Positions 27,387 through 36,900 of a stretch of 64,000 nucleotides of DNA are shown one piece after another. The DNA comes from Actinomadura mexicana. Lineage in GTDB: Bacteria; Actinomycetota; Actinomycetes; Streptosporangiales; Streptosporangiaceae. Made by a program: the position numbers and the translations under genes. Under the pieces are notes generated by a model, which did no database searches, was not told the origin of the DNA, and saw only the letters and a program-made list of their open reading frames with translations. Numbering within the stretch: the stretch's first letter is position 1; every line of letters begins with the position of its first letter. The stretch covers positions 248,001 through 312,000 of the forward strand of contig NZ_FZNP01000003.1 in the NCBI RefSeq assembly GCF_900188105.1. The letters run 5' to 3'.

Positions 27387-28207
27387 CCGAAGAGGGGGAC
27401 GGGCAGGCCTCGCGGTCCTACCCGCCGCTCCCCGAGCGCCTGCCCGTCGACGTCTTCGACAGCCACTGCCACCTCGACATCGTCGAGACGCCGGTGGACG
27501 AGCAGCTGAGGTCGGCGAAGGCGGCGGGCATCGCGCGGATCGTCACGATCGGCTGCGACCTGCGGTCCTCCCGGTTCGCGGTGGACACCGCCGGTGAGTT
27601 CGACGACGTGTACGCGGCGGTCGCGATCCACCCGAACGAGACGACGGGCATCAGCGACGCCGTCCTGGCCGACGTCGCCCTGCTGGCCGCGCACCCGAAG
27701 GTCCGCGCGATCGGCGAGACGGGCCTGGACTACTACCGGGACTGGGCGCCCAAGGCGGACCAGCACCGCTCCTTCCGCGCCCACGTCGACATCGCCAAGC
27801 GCACCGGCAGGGCCCTGGTCATCCACGACCGGGAGGCCCACGACGACGTGCTGGCGATCCTGGAGGAGGAGGGCCCGCCCGACACGGTCGTCTTCCACTG
27901 CTACTCCGGCGACGCCGCCATGGCGCGGGTCTGCGCCGATCGCGGCTACCTGATGAGCTTCGCCGGGAACGTCACGTTCAAGAACGCCGAGCCCCTGCGG
28001 GACGCGCTGCGCGCGGCGCCGCTCGACCTGCTGCTCGTGGAGACCGACGCGCCGTTCCTGACGCCGATCCCGCACCGCGGCAAGCCGAACGCCTCGTACC
28101 TGATCCCGCACACCGTCCGCGCGATGGCGGAGGTCAAGGGCGTGGACCTGGCGGAGCTGTGCGCCGCGATCGCCGCGAACGGGGAGCGCGCCTTCGGCCC
28201 CTGGTGA
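27383..28207 (+). CDS. tatD: TatD-family metal-dependent DNase
   Basis: 274 residues, TIM-barrel hydrolase of the TatD family (3'-5' exonuclease on DNA in E. coli; also proposed as a D-aminoacyl-tRNA deacylase). Metal ligands are visible: H28-x-H30 in FDSHCHLD, the glutamate in [10 protein letters not shown], His in [10 protein letters not shown] and VFHCYSGD, and the Asp in [14 protein letters not shown] 27383 overlaps the metG stop by four bases and has GAGAAGG upstream. The usual actinobacterial partner of metG. Confidence 0.94.
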   Translation: MTEEGDGQASRSYPPLPERLPVDVFDSHCHLDIVETPVDEQLRSAKAAGIARIVTIGCDLRSSRFAVDTAGEFDDVYAAVAIHPNETTGISDAVLADVALLAAHPKVRAIGETGLDYYRDWAPKADQHRSFRAHVDIAKRTGRALVIHDREAHDDVLAILEEEGPPDTVVFHCYSGDAAMARVCADRGYLMSFAGNVTFKNAEPLRDALRAAPLDLLLVETDAPFLTPIPHRGKPNASYLIPHTVRAMAEVKGVDLAELCAAIAANGERAFGPW

Positions 28208-28363
28208 CCCCCCCCGAAGCCGGACGGCGGTACGGATTCCGGGCATGCATATCGGGCAAATGGGACGAGTGACGGCGTTGCGGTGGCGGAGACGGGCGGG
28301 GACCTCTAATCTCTGGCCGTTGGACGGGCGCCCCCCGAGCCCGGCTCCCTGGAGGAACTCCCC

Positions 28364-29188
28364 GTGCCTTCCCCATCCGCGCCGTGCGGGCGCGCGCCCC
28401 GCGCGATCGCGCCCCTCGCCGTCCTGCTGGCGTCCGCGCTGCTCGCCTCGGCGTGCGGCGGGGACGGCGGATCGGCGGCCCCGAAGAACGGCGCCGTCGC
28501 GGACGCGCCGCGCACCACCGCCCCCGCGCCGCGCAAGGTCGTCATCGTGGTCGACGCGAAGAAGACCGAGACCATGACGACCGGCGCGACCGTCGGCCAG
28601 GTGCTGGAGCAGGCGAAGATCGCGCTCGGCCCGCACGACCTGGTCGAGCCGGCCGCCGACAAGCCCGCCGGGGACGTCATCAAGATCATGCGGCTGCTCT
28701 CCGACCCGGTGACCAAGGTCGTGAAGACGTCCGCCCCGACGGTCCGCAAGAAGAGCTCGTCCGTCCCGCCGTGGAGCGAGAAGGAGCTGCGCAAGGGCCG
28801 CTCCGGCATCACGATCGTCAAGGTGGCCTACGTCCGCCGCAAGGGCCGCAAGGTCACGAAGGTCCTCGCGAGGAAGGTCAAGCGCAAGCCGGTCGCGCAG
28901 ATCATCGCGGTGGGGCCGAAGTCGGCGAACTCCGGCTCGGTGACGCGGCTGAACTGGCACGGCCTCGCCAACTGCGAGTCCCACAACAACCCCAAGGCCG
29001 TGAACTCGGCCGGGTACTACGGCCTCTACCAGTTCTCCCTGGCGTCGTGGGCCTCGGTCGGCGGCTCGGGCAGGCCGTCGGACGCCAGCTCGGCCGAGCA
29101 GACCTACCGGGCCCAGCTGCTCTACAAGCGGGTGAACGGCCGCTGGCAGGGCCAGTGGCCCAACTGCGGGAAGTTCCTGTTCTCCTGA
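28364..29188 (+). CDS. rpfB: Resuscitation-promoting factor RpfB-like lipoprotein
   Basis: 274 residues. A signal peptide with lipobox SAC (Cys31), one DUF348 ubiquitin-like repeat (about 58-100), a G5 domain (about 107-183) and a C-terminal Rpf transglycosylase-like domain (about 195-274) that cleaves peptidoglycan. The catalytic glutamate is E205 in [11 protein letters not shown]. tuberculosis RpfB has three DUF348 repeats; here only one remains. GTG 28364 follows a strong GGAGGA site. Same position as Rv1009 in the metG-tatD-rpfB-ksgA-ispE run. I looked for the ydaO (c-di-AMP) riboswitch known before some rpf genes in the 156-base leader and did not see it. Confidence 0.92.
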   Translation: MPSPSAPCGRAPRAIAPLAVLLASALLASACGGDGGSAAPKNGAVADAPRTTAPAPRKVVIVVDAKKTETMTTGATVGQVLEQAKIALGPHDLVEPAADKPAGDVIKIMRLLSDPVTKVVKTSAPTVRKKSSSVPPWSEKELRKGRSGITIVKVAYVRRKGRKVTKVLARKVKRKPVAQIIAVGPKSANSGSVTRLNWHGLANCESHNNPKAVNSAGYYGLYQFSLASWASVGGSGRPSDASSAEQTYRAQLLYKRVNGRWQGQWPNCGKFLFS

Positions 29189-29246
29189 CCGGCGCCCGCG
29201 GGGACCTGGGGGACGGGGCCGCGCGATGACAGGGGAGACTTGTCGC

Positions 29247-30152
29247 ATGGGGGACACCAGGGGCCTGCTCGGGCCGGCCGACGTGCGGGAGCTGGCCGGG
29301 CGGCTCGGCATCAGGCCGACGAAGACGCTCGGTCAGAACTTCGTCATCGACGCCAACACCGTCCGGCGGATCGTCCGGGCCGCGCGGCTGGACCCCGGCG
29401 ACGTCGTCATCGAGGTCGGTCCCGGGCTGGGTTCGCTCACCCTGGCGCTGCTGCCGCAGGTGCGGCGGGTCGTCGCCGTGGAGATCGACCCGGCGCTGGC
29501 CGCCGAGCTGCCGGCCACGGCCGCCGCCCGGGAACCGGACCTCGCGGGGCGGCTGGAGGTCGTCCGCGCCGACGCGATGAGGATCACGCAGGTGCCGGGG
29601 CCGGCGCCGACGGCGCTCGTGGCGAACCTGCCCTACAACGTCGCCGTCCCCGTCGTGCTGCACCTGCTGGCCACGCTGCCGTCGCTGCGCTCCGCGCTGG
29701 TGATGGTGCAGGCCGAGGTCGCCGACCGGATGGTCGCCGCGCCCGGCTCCAAGATCTACGGGGTGCCGTCGGTGAAGCTCGCCTGGTACGGGGACGCCCG
29801 CCGGGCCGGGTCCGTCGGGCGCGCCGTGTTCTGGCCCGCGCCGAACGTCGACTCCGGGCTCGTGGCGTTCACCCGCCGCGAACCGCCGCCGACCGGGGCG
29901 TCCCGGCGGGAGGTGTTCGCCGTGGTCGACGCCGCGTTCGCGCAGCGCCGCAAGACGTTGCGCGCCGCGTTGGCCGGATGGGCCGGGTCGGCGGCCGCCG
30001 CCGAGGAGGCGCTGCGCGCCGCGGACGTCGATCCGCGGGCCCGGGGCGAAGCGCTGAACGTGGCCGCCTTTGCCCGGATTGCCGAGTATGGTCCTTCTCG
30101 CCGGGGTGATCACCCTCGACCCCCTGAGGCGAGGGCACCCCGCGGGGGATGA
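29247..30152 (+). CDS. rsmA: 16S rRNA dimethyladenosine transferase
   Basis: 301 residues; RsmA (KsgA) dimethylates A1518 and A1519 of 16S rRNA with SAM during 30S assembly. Motifs: [10 protein letters not shown] at the N-terminus, [12 protein letters not shown] (SAM motif I), VEIDPALA, and the catalytic [14 protein letters not shown] 29247 has AGGGGAG ten bases upstream; an ATG at 29226 is possible. Its stop overlaps an ATG of the following frame, but that gene more likely starts at 30182. Sometimes annotated ksgA. Confidence 0.96.
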   Translation: MGDTRGLLGPADVRELAGRLGIRPTKTLGQNFVIDANTVRRIVRAARLDPGDVVIEVGPGLGSLTLALLPQVRRVVAVEIDPALAAELPATAAAREPDLAGRLEVVRADAMRITQVPGPAPTALVANLPYNVAVPVVLHLLATLPSLRSALVMVQAEVADRMVAAPGSKIYGVPSVKLAWYGDARRAGSVGRAVFWPAPNVDSGLVAFTRREPPPTGASRREVFAVVDAAFAQRRKTLRAALAGWAGSAAAAEEALRAADVDPRARGEALNVAAFARIAEYGPSRRGDHPRPPEARAPRGG

Positions 30153-30181
30153 GACAGCATCAGTATGAGCCGGAGGTCGAT

Positions 30182-31318
30182 GTGAAGGCGCGTTCGCGGG
30201 CGGCGCGGACCCGGATGCCGATCGTGGGGACGGCGCTGCTCGCGATCGCGGGGGTGATCGCCACGGTCGCCACGGTCGCGGCGGGCTGCGGTGGCGGCGC
30301 CGGCGCGGCCCCCAGGATCACGACGACGGCGCGGGCGGGCGTGGCACCGGTCCCGCCGGAACAGGGGGCCTACTTCGGGGCGTGGGTGCCGCCTGAGGGC
30401 GGCCCGGCGTCCGCCTCGGCCTCGCCGTCCCCGTCCGGCTCGCCGTCGGACTCGGGACCGCCGTCCGAGTCGCCGTCCGAGTCGCCATCCGGGAAGGACG
30501 CCGGCAAGCCGGGCATGGCGTCCCTCGTGGACTTCGAGCAGAAGCTCGGCCGCCGGCTCGACATCGTGCAGAGCTACCGCGGCTGGAAGAGCGACTTCCC
30601 GGGCGGGCTGGAGAAGTCCGTCGCGGACGGGAACCGCTACCTGCTGCTGACCTGGGACGGCGGCGACACCCGCGAGATCGTCCAGGGCGAGCACGACGAC
30701 CTGATCGCCAAGCGCGCCCGCGCCGTCAAGGCCCTCGGCAAGCCCGTGTTCCTGCGCTGGTCGCGGGACATGGACAAGTCGTCCGGCCAGAAGCGCGTCC
30801 ACTCGGCGGCCGACTTCGTCGCCGCGTGGAAGCACCTGCGGGAGATCTTCAAGCGGGAGAACGTCGACAACGTCGCCTGGGTGTGGTGCCCCACCGCCCG
30901 CGGCTTCAGCGGCGCGAACGCCGGCTCCTACTACCCGGGCGACGACCAGGTCGACTGGATCTGCGCCGACGCCCAGCCCGGCGCCGACTACGACTACCGC
31001 GACCTGTCGGAGGCGCTGAAGCCGTTCACGGAGTGGGCCCGGGGGCGCCACAAGCCCATCATGATCGCCGAGTTCGGGGTACCGAAGTCCTACGGTCCGC
31101 GCCGCGCCGAGTGGCTCCGCGAGGCCGCCAAGACCCTGCAGGACCCGCAGGTCAAGGCCATCGTGTACTTCGACTCCGACGAGCAGGCGAAGAACGCCCG
31201 CGACAAGCGCCGCTCCTACTCGGTGACCGGTGACAAGCACGCGACGTCGGCGCTGCGCGAGCTCGCCACGACGCCCTACTTCAACCCCCGCAACCTCCCC
31301 GTCACAAGCGGCGGCTGA
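30182..31318 (+). CDS. GH26-like glycoside hydrolase, lipoprotein
   Basis: 378 residues. A lipoprotein signal with VAAGC (Cys36), a Ser/Pro-rich linker (about 75-105, many SPS and ESPS) and a GH26-like (alpha/beta)8 domain: GAYFGAW, ILSY-like DIVQSYRGW, PVFLRWSRDMD, VAWVWCPTAR, and MIAEFGVPKS. The nucleophile of the family is present (E297 in AEFG). The general acid/base Glu of the HEM motif is replaced by Asp (D196 in RDMD), so the enzyme may be impaired or specialised. GTG 30182 was chosen for its GGAGG site. Probably acts on a cell-surface or environmental beta-mannan/glucan; substrate unproven. It sits between rsmA and ispE, normally adjacent. Confidence 0.78.
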   Translation: MKARSRAARTRMPIVGTALLAIAGVIATVATVAAGCGGGAGAAPRITTTARAGVAPVPPEQGAYFGAWVPPEGGPASASASPSPSGSPSDSGPPSESPSESPSGKDAGKPGMASLVDFEQKLGRRLDIVQSYRGWKSDFPGGLEKSVADGNRYLLLTWDGGDTREIVQGEHDDLIAKRARAVKALGKPVFLRWSRDMDKSSGQKRVHSAADFVAAWKHLREIFKRENVDNVAWVWCPTARGFSGANAGSYYPGDDQVDWICADAQPGADYDYRDLSEALKPFTEWARGRHKPIMIAEFGVPKSYGPRRAEWLREAAKTLQDPQVKAIVYFDSDEQAKNARDKRRSYSVTGDKHATSALRELATTPYFNPRNLPVTSGG

Positions 31319-31326
31319 GGGTCCCG

Positions 31327-31332
31327 TAGGGT
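31327..31332 (+). promoter_or_regulatory. -10 box of leaderless ispE
   Basis: TAGGGT ends seven bases before the GTG of ispE, with no ribosome site between, the same geometry as metG. Confidence 0.45.
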
Positions 31333-31339
31333 TTCGCGA

Positions 31340-32269
31340 GTGAGCGCAGTGACGGTGCGGGTCCCCGCCAAGGTGAACCTCCAGTTGGGCGTCGGGCCGA
31401 TCCGCGACGACGGCTACCACGACCTCGTCAACGTGTTCCACGCCGTGTCCCTGTTCGACCAGGTGACGGCCGAGCCCGCCGAGCGGCTGGCGGTGGAGGT
31501 CCGGGCGGCCCCGCACGCGCGCGTCGCGGTCGGCGGCGTCCCCACCGGCGAGGACAACCTCGCCGCCAGGGCGGCCCGGCTCGTCGCCGCGCGCCTCGGC
31601 GTCGAGACGGCCGTGCGGCTCTCGATCCGCAAGGCGATCCCGGTCGCGGGGGGCATGGCGGGCGGCAGCGCCGACGCCGCCGCCGCGCTCGTCGCCTGCG
31701 CCCGGCTCTGGGACGACCGGGAGGAGCCCGTGCTCACCCGCGACGATCTGATGGAGCTCGGCGGGGACCTCGGCAGCGACGTCCCGTTCGCCGTCCTCGG
31801 CGGCACGGCCGTCGGCGTCGGGCGCGGCGAGCGGCTCACTCCCGCCCTCACTCGCGGCACCTTCCACTGGGTGTTCGCCACCGCCGACGGCGGCCTGTCC
31901 ACGCCGGCCGTCTACGGCGAATGCGACCGGCTCCGCCTGGCGGCGGGGGAGGCGGCCGCCTGGCCGACCGTGTCCGAGGCGCTGATGACCGCGCTCGCCA
32001 CCGGGGACGCCAAGGCCCTCGGTGCCGCGCTGTCCAACGACCTGCAGCCCGCCGCGCTCTCGCTGCGCCCGTCCCTGCGCCGCACGCTCGACACCGGCCG
32101 CGAGCTCGGCGCGATCGGGGCGCTCGTCTCCGGCTCCGGCCCCACCTGCGCGTTCCTCGCCGAGAGCGAGGACGACGCCGCCGGGCTCGCCGACGCGCTG
32201 GACTCCGCCGGTGTCGCGGAGCAGATCGTCCGGGCCCAGGGACCCGTCCCCGGGGCCACAATCCTCTGA
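31340..32269 (+). CDS. ispE: 4-diphosphocytidyl-2-C-methyl-D-erythritol kinase
   Basis: 309 residues, GHMP kinase of the MEP isoprenoid pathway; phosphorylates CDP-ME at the 2-hydroxyl. Motifs: VRVPAKVNLQLGVGPIRDDGYHDLVNVF, the ATP-binding PVAGGMAGGSADAAAAL (GHMP motif 2) and VSGSGPTCAF (motif 3). GTG 31340. It supplies precursors for undecaprenyl phosphate, which the polysaccharide and GT-C genes of this window use. Position after rsmA is conserved in actinobacteria. Confidence 0.95.
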   Translation: MSAVTVRVPAKVNLQLGVGPIRDDGYHDLVNVFHAVSLFDQVTAEPAERLAVEVRAAPHARVAVGGVPTGEDNLAARAARLVAARLGVETAVRLSIRKAIPVAGGMAGGSADAAAALVACARLWDDREEPVLTRDDLMELGGDLGSDVPFAVLGGTAVGVGRGERLTPALTRGTFHWVFATADGGLSTPAVYGECDRLRLAAGEAAAWPTVSEALMTALATGDAKALGAALSNDLQPAALSLRPSLRRTLDTGRELGAIGALVSGSGPTCAFLAESEDDAAGLADALDSAGVAEQIVRAQGPVPGATIL

Positions 32270-32397
32270 CGGGACGGTTGGACGGCCCTGTCCTGGTAGC
32301 TGCCATCGTCACACAAGCGAACCCCGGGGTAGCAGAGCGCGTCATCTATCCGTGACACCGGTTCCTCCGGGACTGACCCGAACGGCGAGGTGGAGCG

Positions 32398-32643
32398 ATG
32401 ACGTATCTGTCCGGGGTGCTGGGCCTCGTGGCGATCGCCGTGTTGGCGACGCTCGTCCTGCTGGCGGTGCGCCGCGACCGGGACCTCCGCCGCAACGCCC
32501 CTGACAAGGTGGTGGCGGCCGCCGCGGGGACGGGTTCCGCCGGAAGGGGCTCCGCCCTGCCGGGTCCGGGTGCGCCGGGCCCCGCCGTGCCGGGGCCCGT
32601 GGCGCCCGGCTCCGTGATGCCGGGGGAGGCGGGCGGGCAGTAG
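32398..32643 (+). CDS. Small membrane protein with Pro/Gly tail
   Basis: 81 residues. One N-terminal helix ([19 protein letters not shown]), then RRDRDLRR as a positive anchor, then a Pro/Gly/Ala-rich tail with [20 protein letters not shown] preceded by GGTGGAG. No homologous family recognised. Length and helix plus good site make it a plausible gene. Confidence 0.55.
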   Translation: MTYLSGVLGLVAIAVLATLVLLAVRRDRDLRRNAPDKVVAAAAGTGSAGRGSALPGPGAPGPAVPGPVAPGSVMPGEAGGQ

Positions 32644-32708
32644 GCTCGCCGCGCGGCCGGGACCCGGCCGCCTCGACCGATCGATTCGCGCCGAGATGGG
32701 CTGACAAG

Positions 32709-33170
32709 ATGGCGAGCGGCCGCGGCATGACAGCTTTGCTTCTCCTCGTGATCCTTTTCCTGGTCGTCGTCATCGGCGTCGTGGCCCTGGTGGTGGTCCT
32801 CGCCACGAGATCGTCGAGGTCCGGGGGCCCGGGCGCGGTGTACGGGCCGCCCGGCGCCCCGTACCCGCCGCAGCAGCCGGGTCAGTACGGCCAGCCGGAT
32901 CAGTACGGGCAGCCGGGTCAGTACGGCCAGCCGGATCAGTACGGGCAGCCGGGCCAGTACGGGCAGCCGGGCCAGTACGGGCAGCCGGGCCAGTACGGCC
33001 CACCTGGTCAGCCTGGTCAGCCCGGTCAGTACGGCCCACCCGGTCAGCCCGGTCAGCCCGGTCAGCCCGGTCAGTACGGCCAGCCCGGTCGGCCGGATCA
33101 GTACGGTCGGCCGGATCAGTACGGGCAGCCGGGGGAGGCCGGACCTTCGGGCCCGCCGCCCCCGAACTGA
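32709..33170 (+). CDS. Membrane-anchored PGQYG repeat protein
   Basis: 153 residues. One hydrophobic segment ([23 protein letters not shown]), then from about residue 50 a tail of Q-Y-G-Q-P-G/D repeats to the end. The repeats resemble Pro/Gly/Gln/Tyr-rich low-complexity tails of actinobacterial membrane proteins that can phase-separate or bind partners, but function is unknown. ATG 32709 is provisional (ATG 32727 is also possible). Confidence 0.65.
   Translation: MASGRGMTALLLLVILFLVVVIGVVALVVVLATRSSRSGGPGAVYGPPGAPYPPQQPGQYGQPDQYGQPGQYGQPDQYGQPGQYGQPGQYGQPGQYGPPGQPGQPGQYGPPGQPGQPGQPGQYGQPGRPDQYGRPDQYGQPGEAGPSGPPPPN
32883..33132. repeat. 18-bp (and 9-bp) tandem repeats encoding PGQYG
   Basis: Unit CAGTACGGNCAGCCGGRT occurs in at least six consecutive copies from 32883 to 32990, then breaks into CAGCC(T/C)GGT 9-base units and further CAGTACGG units. 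All periods keep the frame. Copies are nearly identical at the DNA level, pointing to recent expansion by slippage. Confidence 0.85.
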
Positions 33171-33230
33171 TCGTCCGGACCGGACGCGCCGCGCGAGCGG
33201 TGTGCGCGGGGCCCTACGCTTGAAGGCGCC

Positions 33231-34994
33231 GTGAACCTGATCAATCTTGAGAACGTCGCCAAGGCCTACGGGCCCGAGCCGCTGCTCGACGCCGTGTCCC
33301 TCGGCCTGGACGAGGGCGACCGCGTCGGCGTCGTCGGCCGCAACGGAGGCGGCAAGAGCACCCTCGTGTCCGTCCTCGCCCGGGAGACCGAACCCGACGA
33401 CGGGCGCGTCACCCACGCGCGCGGGATCCGGCTCGGCTACCTGACCCAGCGGGACGCGTTCGCCGAGACCGCGACCGTCCGGTCCGTCGTGCTGGGCGAC
33501 CGCGCCGAGCACGAGTGGGCGGGCGACGTCCGCGTCCGCGAGATCCTCGGCGGCCTGCTCGCCGACCTGGACCTGGACGCGCCGCTGGCCGGCATGTCCG
33601 GCGGGGAGCGCCGCCGCGTCGCGCTGGCCCGGCTCCTGGTCCCCGAGTCCGACCTGCTCCTGCTGGACGAGCCCACCAACCACCTCGACATCGAGGCGAT
33701 CGACTGGCTGGCCCGGCACCTCAAGGGCCGCAAGGTCGCGCTGCTCGTCGTCACCCACGACCGCTGGTTCCTGGACGAGGTGACCGACCGCACGTGGGAG
33801 GTCGTCGACGGCCGCGTCGAACGCTACGAGGGCGGCTACTCCGCCTACGTCCTCGCCAAGGCCGAGCGCTCCCGGATCGCCGCCGCCACCGAGGCCAAGC
33901 GGCAGAACCTGCTCCGCAAGGAACTGGCGTGGCTGCGCCGCGGCCCGCAGGCCCGCACGTCCAAGCCCAAGTTCCGGGTGGACGCCGCGCAGGCCCTCAT
34001 CGCCGACGAGCCGCCGGCGCGCGACGCGGTGGAGCTGACCCGGTTCGCGACCGCGCGGCTCGGCAAGACCGTCTACGACATCGAGGACGTCAGCGTCCGC
34101 CTCGGCGACCGCGACCTGTTCCAGCGCATGACGTGGCGGCTCGGCCCGGGCGACCGGGTCGGTCTCGTCGGCGTCAACGGCAGCGGTAAGAGCACCCTGC
34201 TGCGCCTCCTCGACGGCTCCGTCCAGGCGGCCTCGGGAACGGTCGTGCAGGGCAAGACCGTCCAGCTCGCGCACCTGTCGCAGAACCTGGAGGATCTCGA
34301 CCCGTCCCGGCGCGTCCTGGAGTCGGTCGAGGAGATCCGCCGCCGCATCACCGTCGGCAAGCGCGAATGGACCGCGAGCCAGCTCCTCGAACGGCTCGGC
34401 TTCGCGGGCGACCGGCAGTGGACGCCCGTCGGCGACCTTTCCGGCGGTGAGCGCCGCCGCCTGCAACTGCTCCGCCTCCTGATGGGCGAACCCAACGTCC
34501 TCCTCCTGGACGAGCCCACGAACGACCTCGACATCGAGACCCTCACCGAGGTCGAGGACCTCCTGGACGGCTGGCCCGGGACCCTCGTCGTCGTCAGCCA
34601 CGACCGGTACTTCCTGGAGCGCATCACCGACCACGTCGTCGCGCTGCTCGGCGACGGCCGCGTGTCGCTGCTGCCCGGCGGCGTCGACGAGTACCTCGGA
34701 CGACGCGCCGCCGGAACCGCGCCCAAGCCCGGCGCCGTCCGGGACGAGCCCGCCCCGGCGCCCCCCAGACCCAAGGCGGGCGGCCAGGACTGGAAGGCCC
34801 GCAAGGAGCTCGACCGCCTCGAACGCCGCCTGGAGAAGCTCGCCGGGCAGCAGGCCGCCCTCCACGAGCAGCTCGCCGCGCACGCCACCGACTATGCCAA
34901 GCTCCAGGAGCTGGACGCCCGGCTCAAGGAGATCCAGACCGAGGCCGCCGGCGTCGAGGAGGAGTGGCTCATGCTCGCCGAGGATCTCGGCTAG
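33231..34994 (+). CDS. ABC-F family ATPase
   Basis: 587 residues with two ABC domains and no membrane segment, the ABC-F layout. Domain 1: GRNGGGKST, SGGERRRVALARLL, LLLLDEPTNHLDIE. Domain 2: GVNGSGKST, SGGERRRLQLLRLL, LLLDEPTNDLDIETL. The linker (SRIAAATEAKRQNLLRKELAWLRRGPQARTSKPKFR) and the C-terminal coiled coil (about 520-587, KARKELDRLERRLEKL) resemble Uup/TlrC-type proteins. These act on the ribosome, either as translation factors or antibiotic protectors; which role applies here cannot be told. GTG start with GAAGG upstream. Confidence 0.9.
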   Translation: MNLINLENVAKAYGPEPLLDAVSLGLDEGDRVGVVGRNGGGKSTLVSVLARETEPDDGRVTHARGIRLGYLTQRDAFAETATVRSVVLGDRAEHEWAGDVRVREILGGLLADLDLDAPLAGMSGGERRRVALARLLVPESDLLLLDEPTNHLDIEAIDWLARHLKGRKVALLVVTHDRWFLDEVTDRTWEVVDGRVERYEGGYSAYVLAKAERSRIAAATEAKRQNLLRKELAWLRRGPQARTSKPKFRVDAAQALIADEPPARDAVELTRFATARLGKTVYDIEDVSVRLGDRDLFQRMTWRLGPGDRVGLVGVNGSGKSTLLRLLDGSVQAASGTVVQGKTVQLAHLSQNLEDLDPSRRVLESVEEIRRRITVGKREWTASQLLERLGFAGDRQWTPVGDLSGGERRRLQLLRLLMGEPNVLLLDEPTNDLDIETLTEVEDLLDGWPGTLVVVSHDRYFLERITDHVVALLGDGRVSLLPGGVDEYLGRRAAGTAPKPGAVRDEPAPAPPRPKAGGQDWKARKELDRLERRLEKLAGQQAALHEQLAAHATDYAKLQELDARLKEIQTEAAGVEEEWLMLAEDLG

Positions 34995-35040
34995 CAGGAC
35001 GTTCCTGGCGGTTCCCAGACTCACCGGGCATCATCCCTGG

Positions 35041-35343
35041 ATGACGACCTGGGTCCTCCGGACGGACGAGCCGGGCGACGGCCCGCGCCTCGCCGTCGAG
35101 GACGCGATCGACGTCGCCGGGCTGCCCACCACCGCGGGCTGCCGGGCCGTCGCCGAGCGCGCCGAGCCCGCCGCCGCGGACGCGCCCGCCGTCGCGTCCG
35201 CCCGCGCGCAGGGCGCCCGCATCGCCGGCAAGACCAACCTGAACGAGCTGTGCATGGCCGCGGACGGCGTCAACCCGTGGTCGGGGAGTCCGGTGAACCC
35301 GCTCAGACACGGCCGCGGGTCGGGTGGCCGGAAGGCGCTCTGA
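35041..35343 (+). pseudogene. Truncated amidase-signature gene remnant
   Basis: About 100 residues matching only the N-terminal part of AS amidases: VEDAIDVAGLPTTAGCRAV, then ARIAGKTNLNELCMAADGVNPWSGSPVNP. After this point the frame runs into RHGRGSGGRKAL and a stop, just where PGGSSSGSA should follow. The position of the catalytic lysine (VKD in the intact enzyme at 2502) is Glu (VED). So the triad is lost at all three positions. Probably a decayed or truncated amidase gene, though a short translated protein is possible. Confidence 0.75.
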
Positions 35344-35485
35344 GCGCCTGGAGGTCGCACGACCCGTCGAGCCGGGCGACCGCAGCGACACGACGGAGAC
35401 TCGCGCGGGCACGGAGACTCGCGCTGTGGCGTGAGGACCGCCCGGCTCGTGACGGGGGTTTCCAGGGGGTCGCCCCCCTGGGAGA

Positions 35486-35974
35486 TCACGCGTCGAAGGG
35501 TACGAGCAGGGTTCTCAGGAGGTCGGCCAAGGCTTCGCGCTGGTCGGGGGAGAGGCTTTCCAGGATCGCCTGCTCGCGGCCGAGCAGGTCGGCGAAGGCG
35601 GCGTCGACGCGGGTCAGGCCCGCGCCGGTGAGCCGGACCTGCACGCCCCGCTTGTCCTGGGGGTCGGGATGCCGCTCGACCAGGCCCGCCGCCGCCAGCC
35701 GGTCGATGCGGTTCGTCATGGTGCCGGAGGTCACCAGCGTCGCGTGCAGGAGGCGGCCCGGGCTCAGGCGGTAGGGGGCCCCCGCCCGGCGCAGCGCGGT
35801 GAGCACGTCGAACTCCCACGGCTCCAGGCCGTGGTCGGCGAACACGGCGCGCCGGGCGCGGTCGAGGTGGCGGGCCAGCCGGGAGACGCGGCTCAGGACC
35901 TGCAGCGGCCGGACGTCCAGGTCCGGACGCTCGGTGTTCCACGCCTCGACCAGCCTGTCGACCTCATCGCGCAT
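35486..35974 (-). CDS. MarR-family regulator, TamR-like
   Basis: 162 residues. Winged-helix MarR fold: FDVLTALRRAG, LSPGRLLHATLVTSGTMTNRIDRLAAAGLVERHPDPQDKRGVQVRLT (recognition helix and wing). The operator motif TCTTGATATCGAGA overlaps its own promoter, and close variants flank the start of the trans-aconitate methyltransferase gene. In Streptomyces coelicolor the MarR homologue TamR controls tam, so I infer the same pairing here. It appears leaderless (TAGGGT six bases before ATG). A patatin gene is inserted between it and tam, unlike the direct neighbourhood in Streptomyces. Confidence 0.85.
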   Translation of the reverse strand: MRDEVDRLVEAWNTERPDLDVRPLQVLSRVSRLARHLDRARRAVFADHGLEPWEFDVLTALRRAGAPYRLSPGRLLHATLVTSGTMTNRIDRLAAAGLVERHPDPQDKRGVQVRLTGAGLTRVDAAFADLLGREQAILESLSPDQREALADLLRTLLVPFDA

Positions 35975-35990
35975 GCCGACACCCTACCTG

Positions 35991-36004
35991 TCTTGATATC
36001 GAGA
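35991..36004. promoter_or_regulatory. Operator TCTTGATATCGAGA upstream of the marR gene
   Basis: A 14-base near-perfect palindrome located between the presumed -35 and -10 (TAGGGT) of the MarR gene. Matches two sites at the methyltransferase promoter (36901 and 36935), indicating autoregulation by one protein. Confidence 0.7.
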
Positions 36005-36018
36005 AAGACGGGGTGCGA

Positions 36019-36825
36019 TCAGCGGCGGACGGCCAGCGCGGCGGCGATCCGCTCGGCCGCCTCCGGGGCCTGCCGGACCCCTTCCCGGTAGACGGGCGTC
36101 CAGCGCGAACGGTCCCCGAGGCTCGGCCCGAACACCTCCAGCGCACGCCCGTCCGGGACGATCCGGACGTCACCGGCGCCGCCCCGCATGTGGGGCATCG
36201 GCTCCATCACGACGAGCGGCCCGGCCCCCTGCGCCAGCTCCGCTTCCGACCACCCGGCGAACGCGCCGTCCAGGTAGCGGCGCCCGCCGATCGGCACCGG
36301 CTCGGCGAAACCGGGTGCGGCGCTGCTCGCGGCCACCGCCAGCGACAGCGGGACGCCGCTCGACCCGTCCCACAGCACCGGTTCGCCCGACACGGCGTCC
36401 ACCCCGGTGATCAGCAACCGGGCGTCCGGCCACGTGTCCGTGCCGACCAGGTACCGCATGCTCGCACGGTGGTGCTCCGCGGGCAGCGCGGCCGCGTCGA
36501 GGGCCAGCCGCCCGATCCGCCGCCTGGCCTCGTCCGGTTCCAGTCCCGGAGTGCCGCCCACCGCGAACACCCGCGCCATCACCGAGTCGTCCACCGGCGC
36601 CGGCGGGCCGCTGGGCGGCGGCAGCTCCGCCAGCGCCGCCAGGTCCCTGCCCGTGGTGATCGCCGCGCCGGCGATGGCGCCCGCCGACGTCCCGACGACC
36701 AGGCCCGCACCCGCCGGGTCCACGCCCGCCTCGCGCAGCCCGGCCGCAAGGCCGATCAGCCACGCCGTCCCGACCGGCCCGCCGGGGCCGAGCGCCAGCG
36801 CCCACCCGCTCTCGTCGTTCGTCAT
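36019..36825 (-). CDS. Patatin-like phospholipase
   Basis: 268 residues. The patatin catalytic dyad is Ser47 in GTSAG and Asp186 in DGAFAGW; the oxyanion loop GPGGPVG (13-19) replaces the usual GGGxRG but keeps the glycines. It probably hydrolyses membrane lipids or acyl esters in the cytoplasm. ATG 36825; no strong ribosome site. It lies between the MarR gene (45 bases downstream) and the divergent tam gene. Its start is upstream of the tam operators, so it may share their control. Confidence 0.85.
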   Translation of the reverse strand: MTNDESGWALALGPGGPVGTAWLIGLAAGLREAGVDPAGAGLVVGTSAGAIAGAAITTGRDLAALAELPPPSGPPAPVDDSVMARVFAVGGTPGLEPDEARRRIGRLALDAAALPAEHHRASMRYLVGTDTWPDARLLITGVDAVSGEPVLWDGSSGVPLSLAVAASSAAPGFAEPVPIGGRRYLDGAFAGWSEAELAQGAGPLVVMEPMPHMRGGAGDVRIVPDGRALEVFGPSLGDRSRWTPVYREGVRQAPEAAERIAAALAVRR

Positions 36826-36900
36826 GCCGGTGAGCCTAGGAGCGCCGCAGGCGGGGGCGCATCCGTCAGGCGACCGGTCGCGCGACACGCACCCAAAGAC

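Noticed and set aside
28208..28363. Possible ydaO (c-di-AMP) riboswitch before the rpfB-like gene
   Set aside because: Known before some rpf genes, but the conserved core sequence and pairing are not visible in this short leader.
32346..35024. Minus-strand 892-codon frame over the ABC-F gene
   Set aside because: Antisense of the ABC-F gene and of the PGQYG repeats; the repetitive [12 protein letters not shown] stretch is produced by the repeat DNA.
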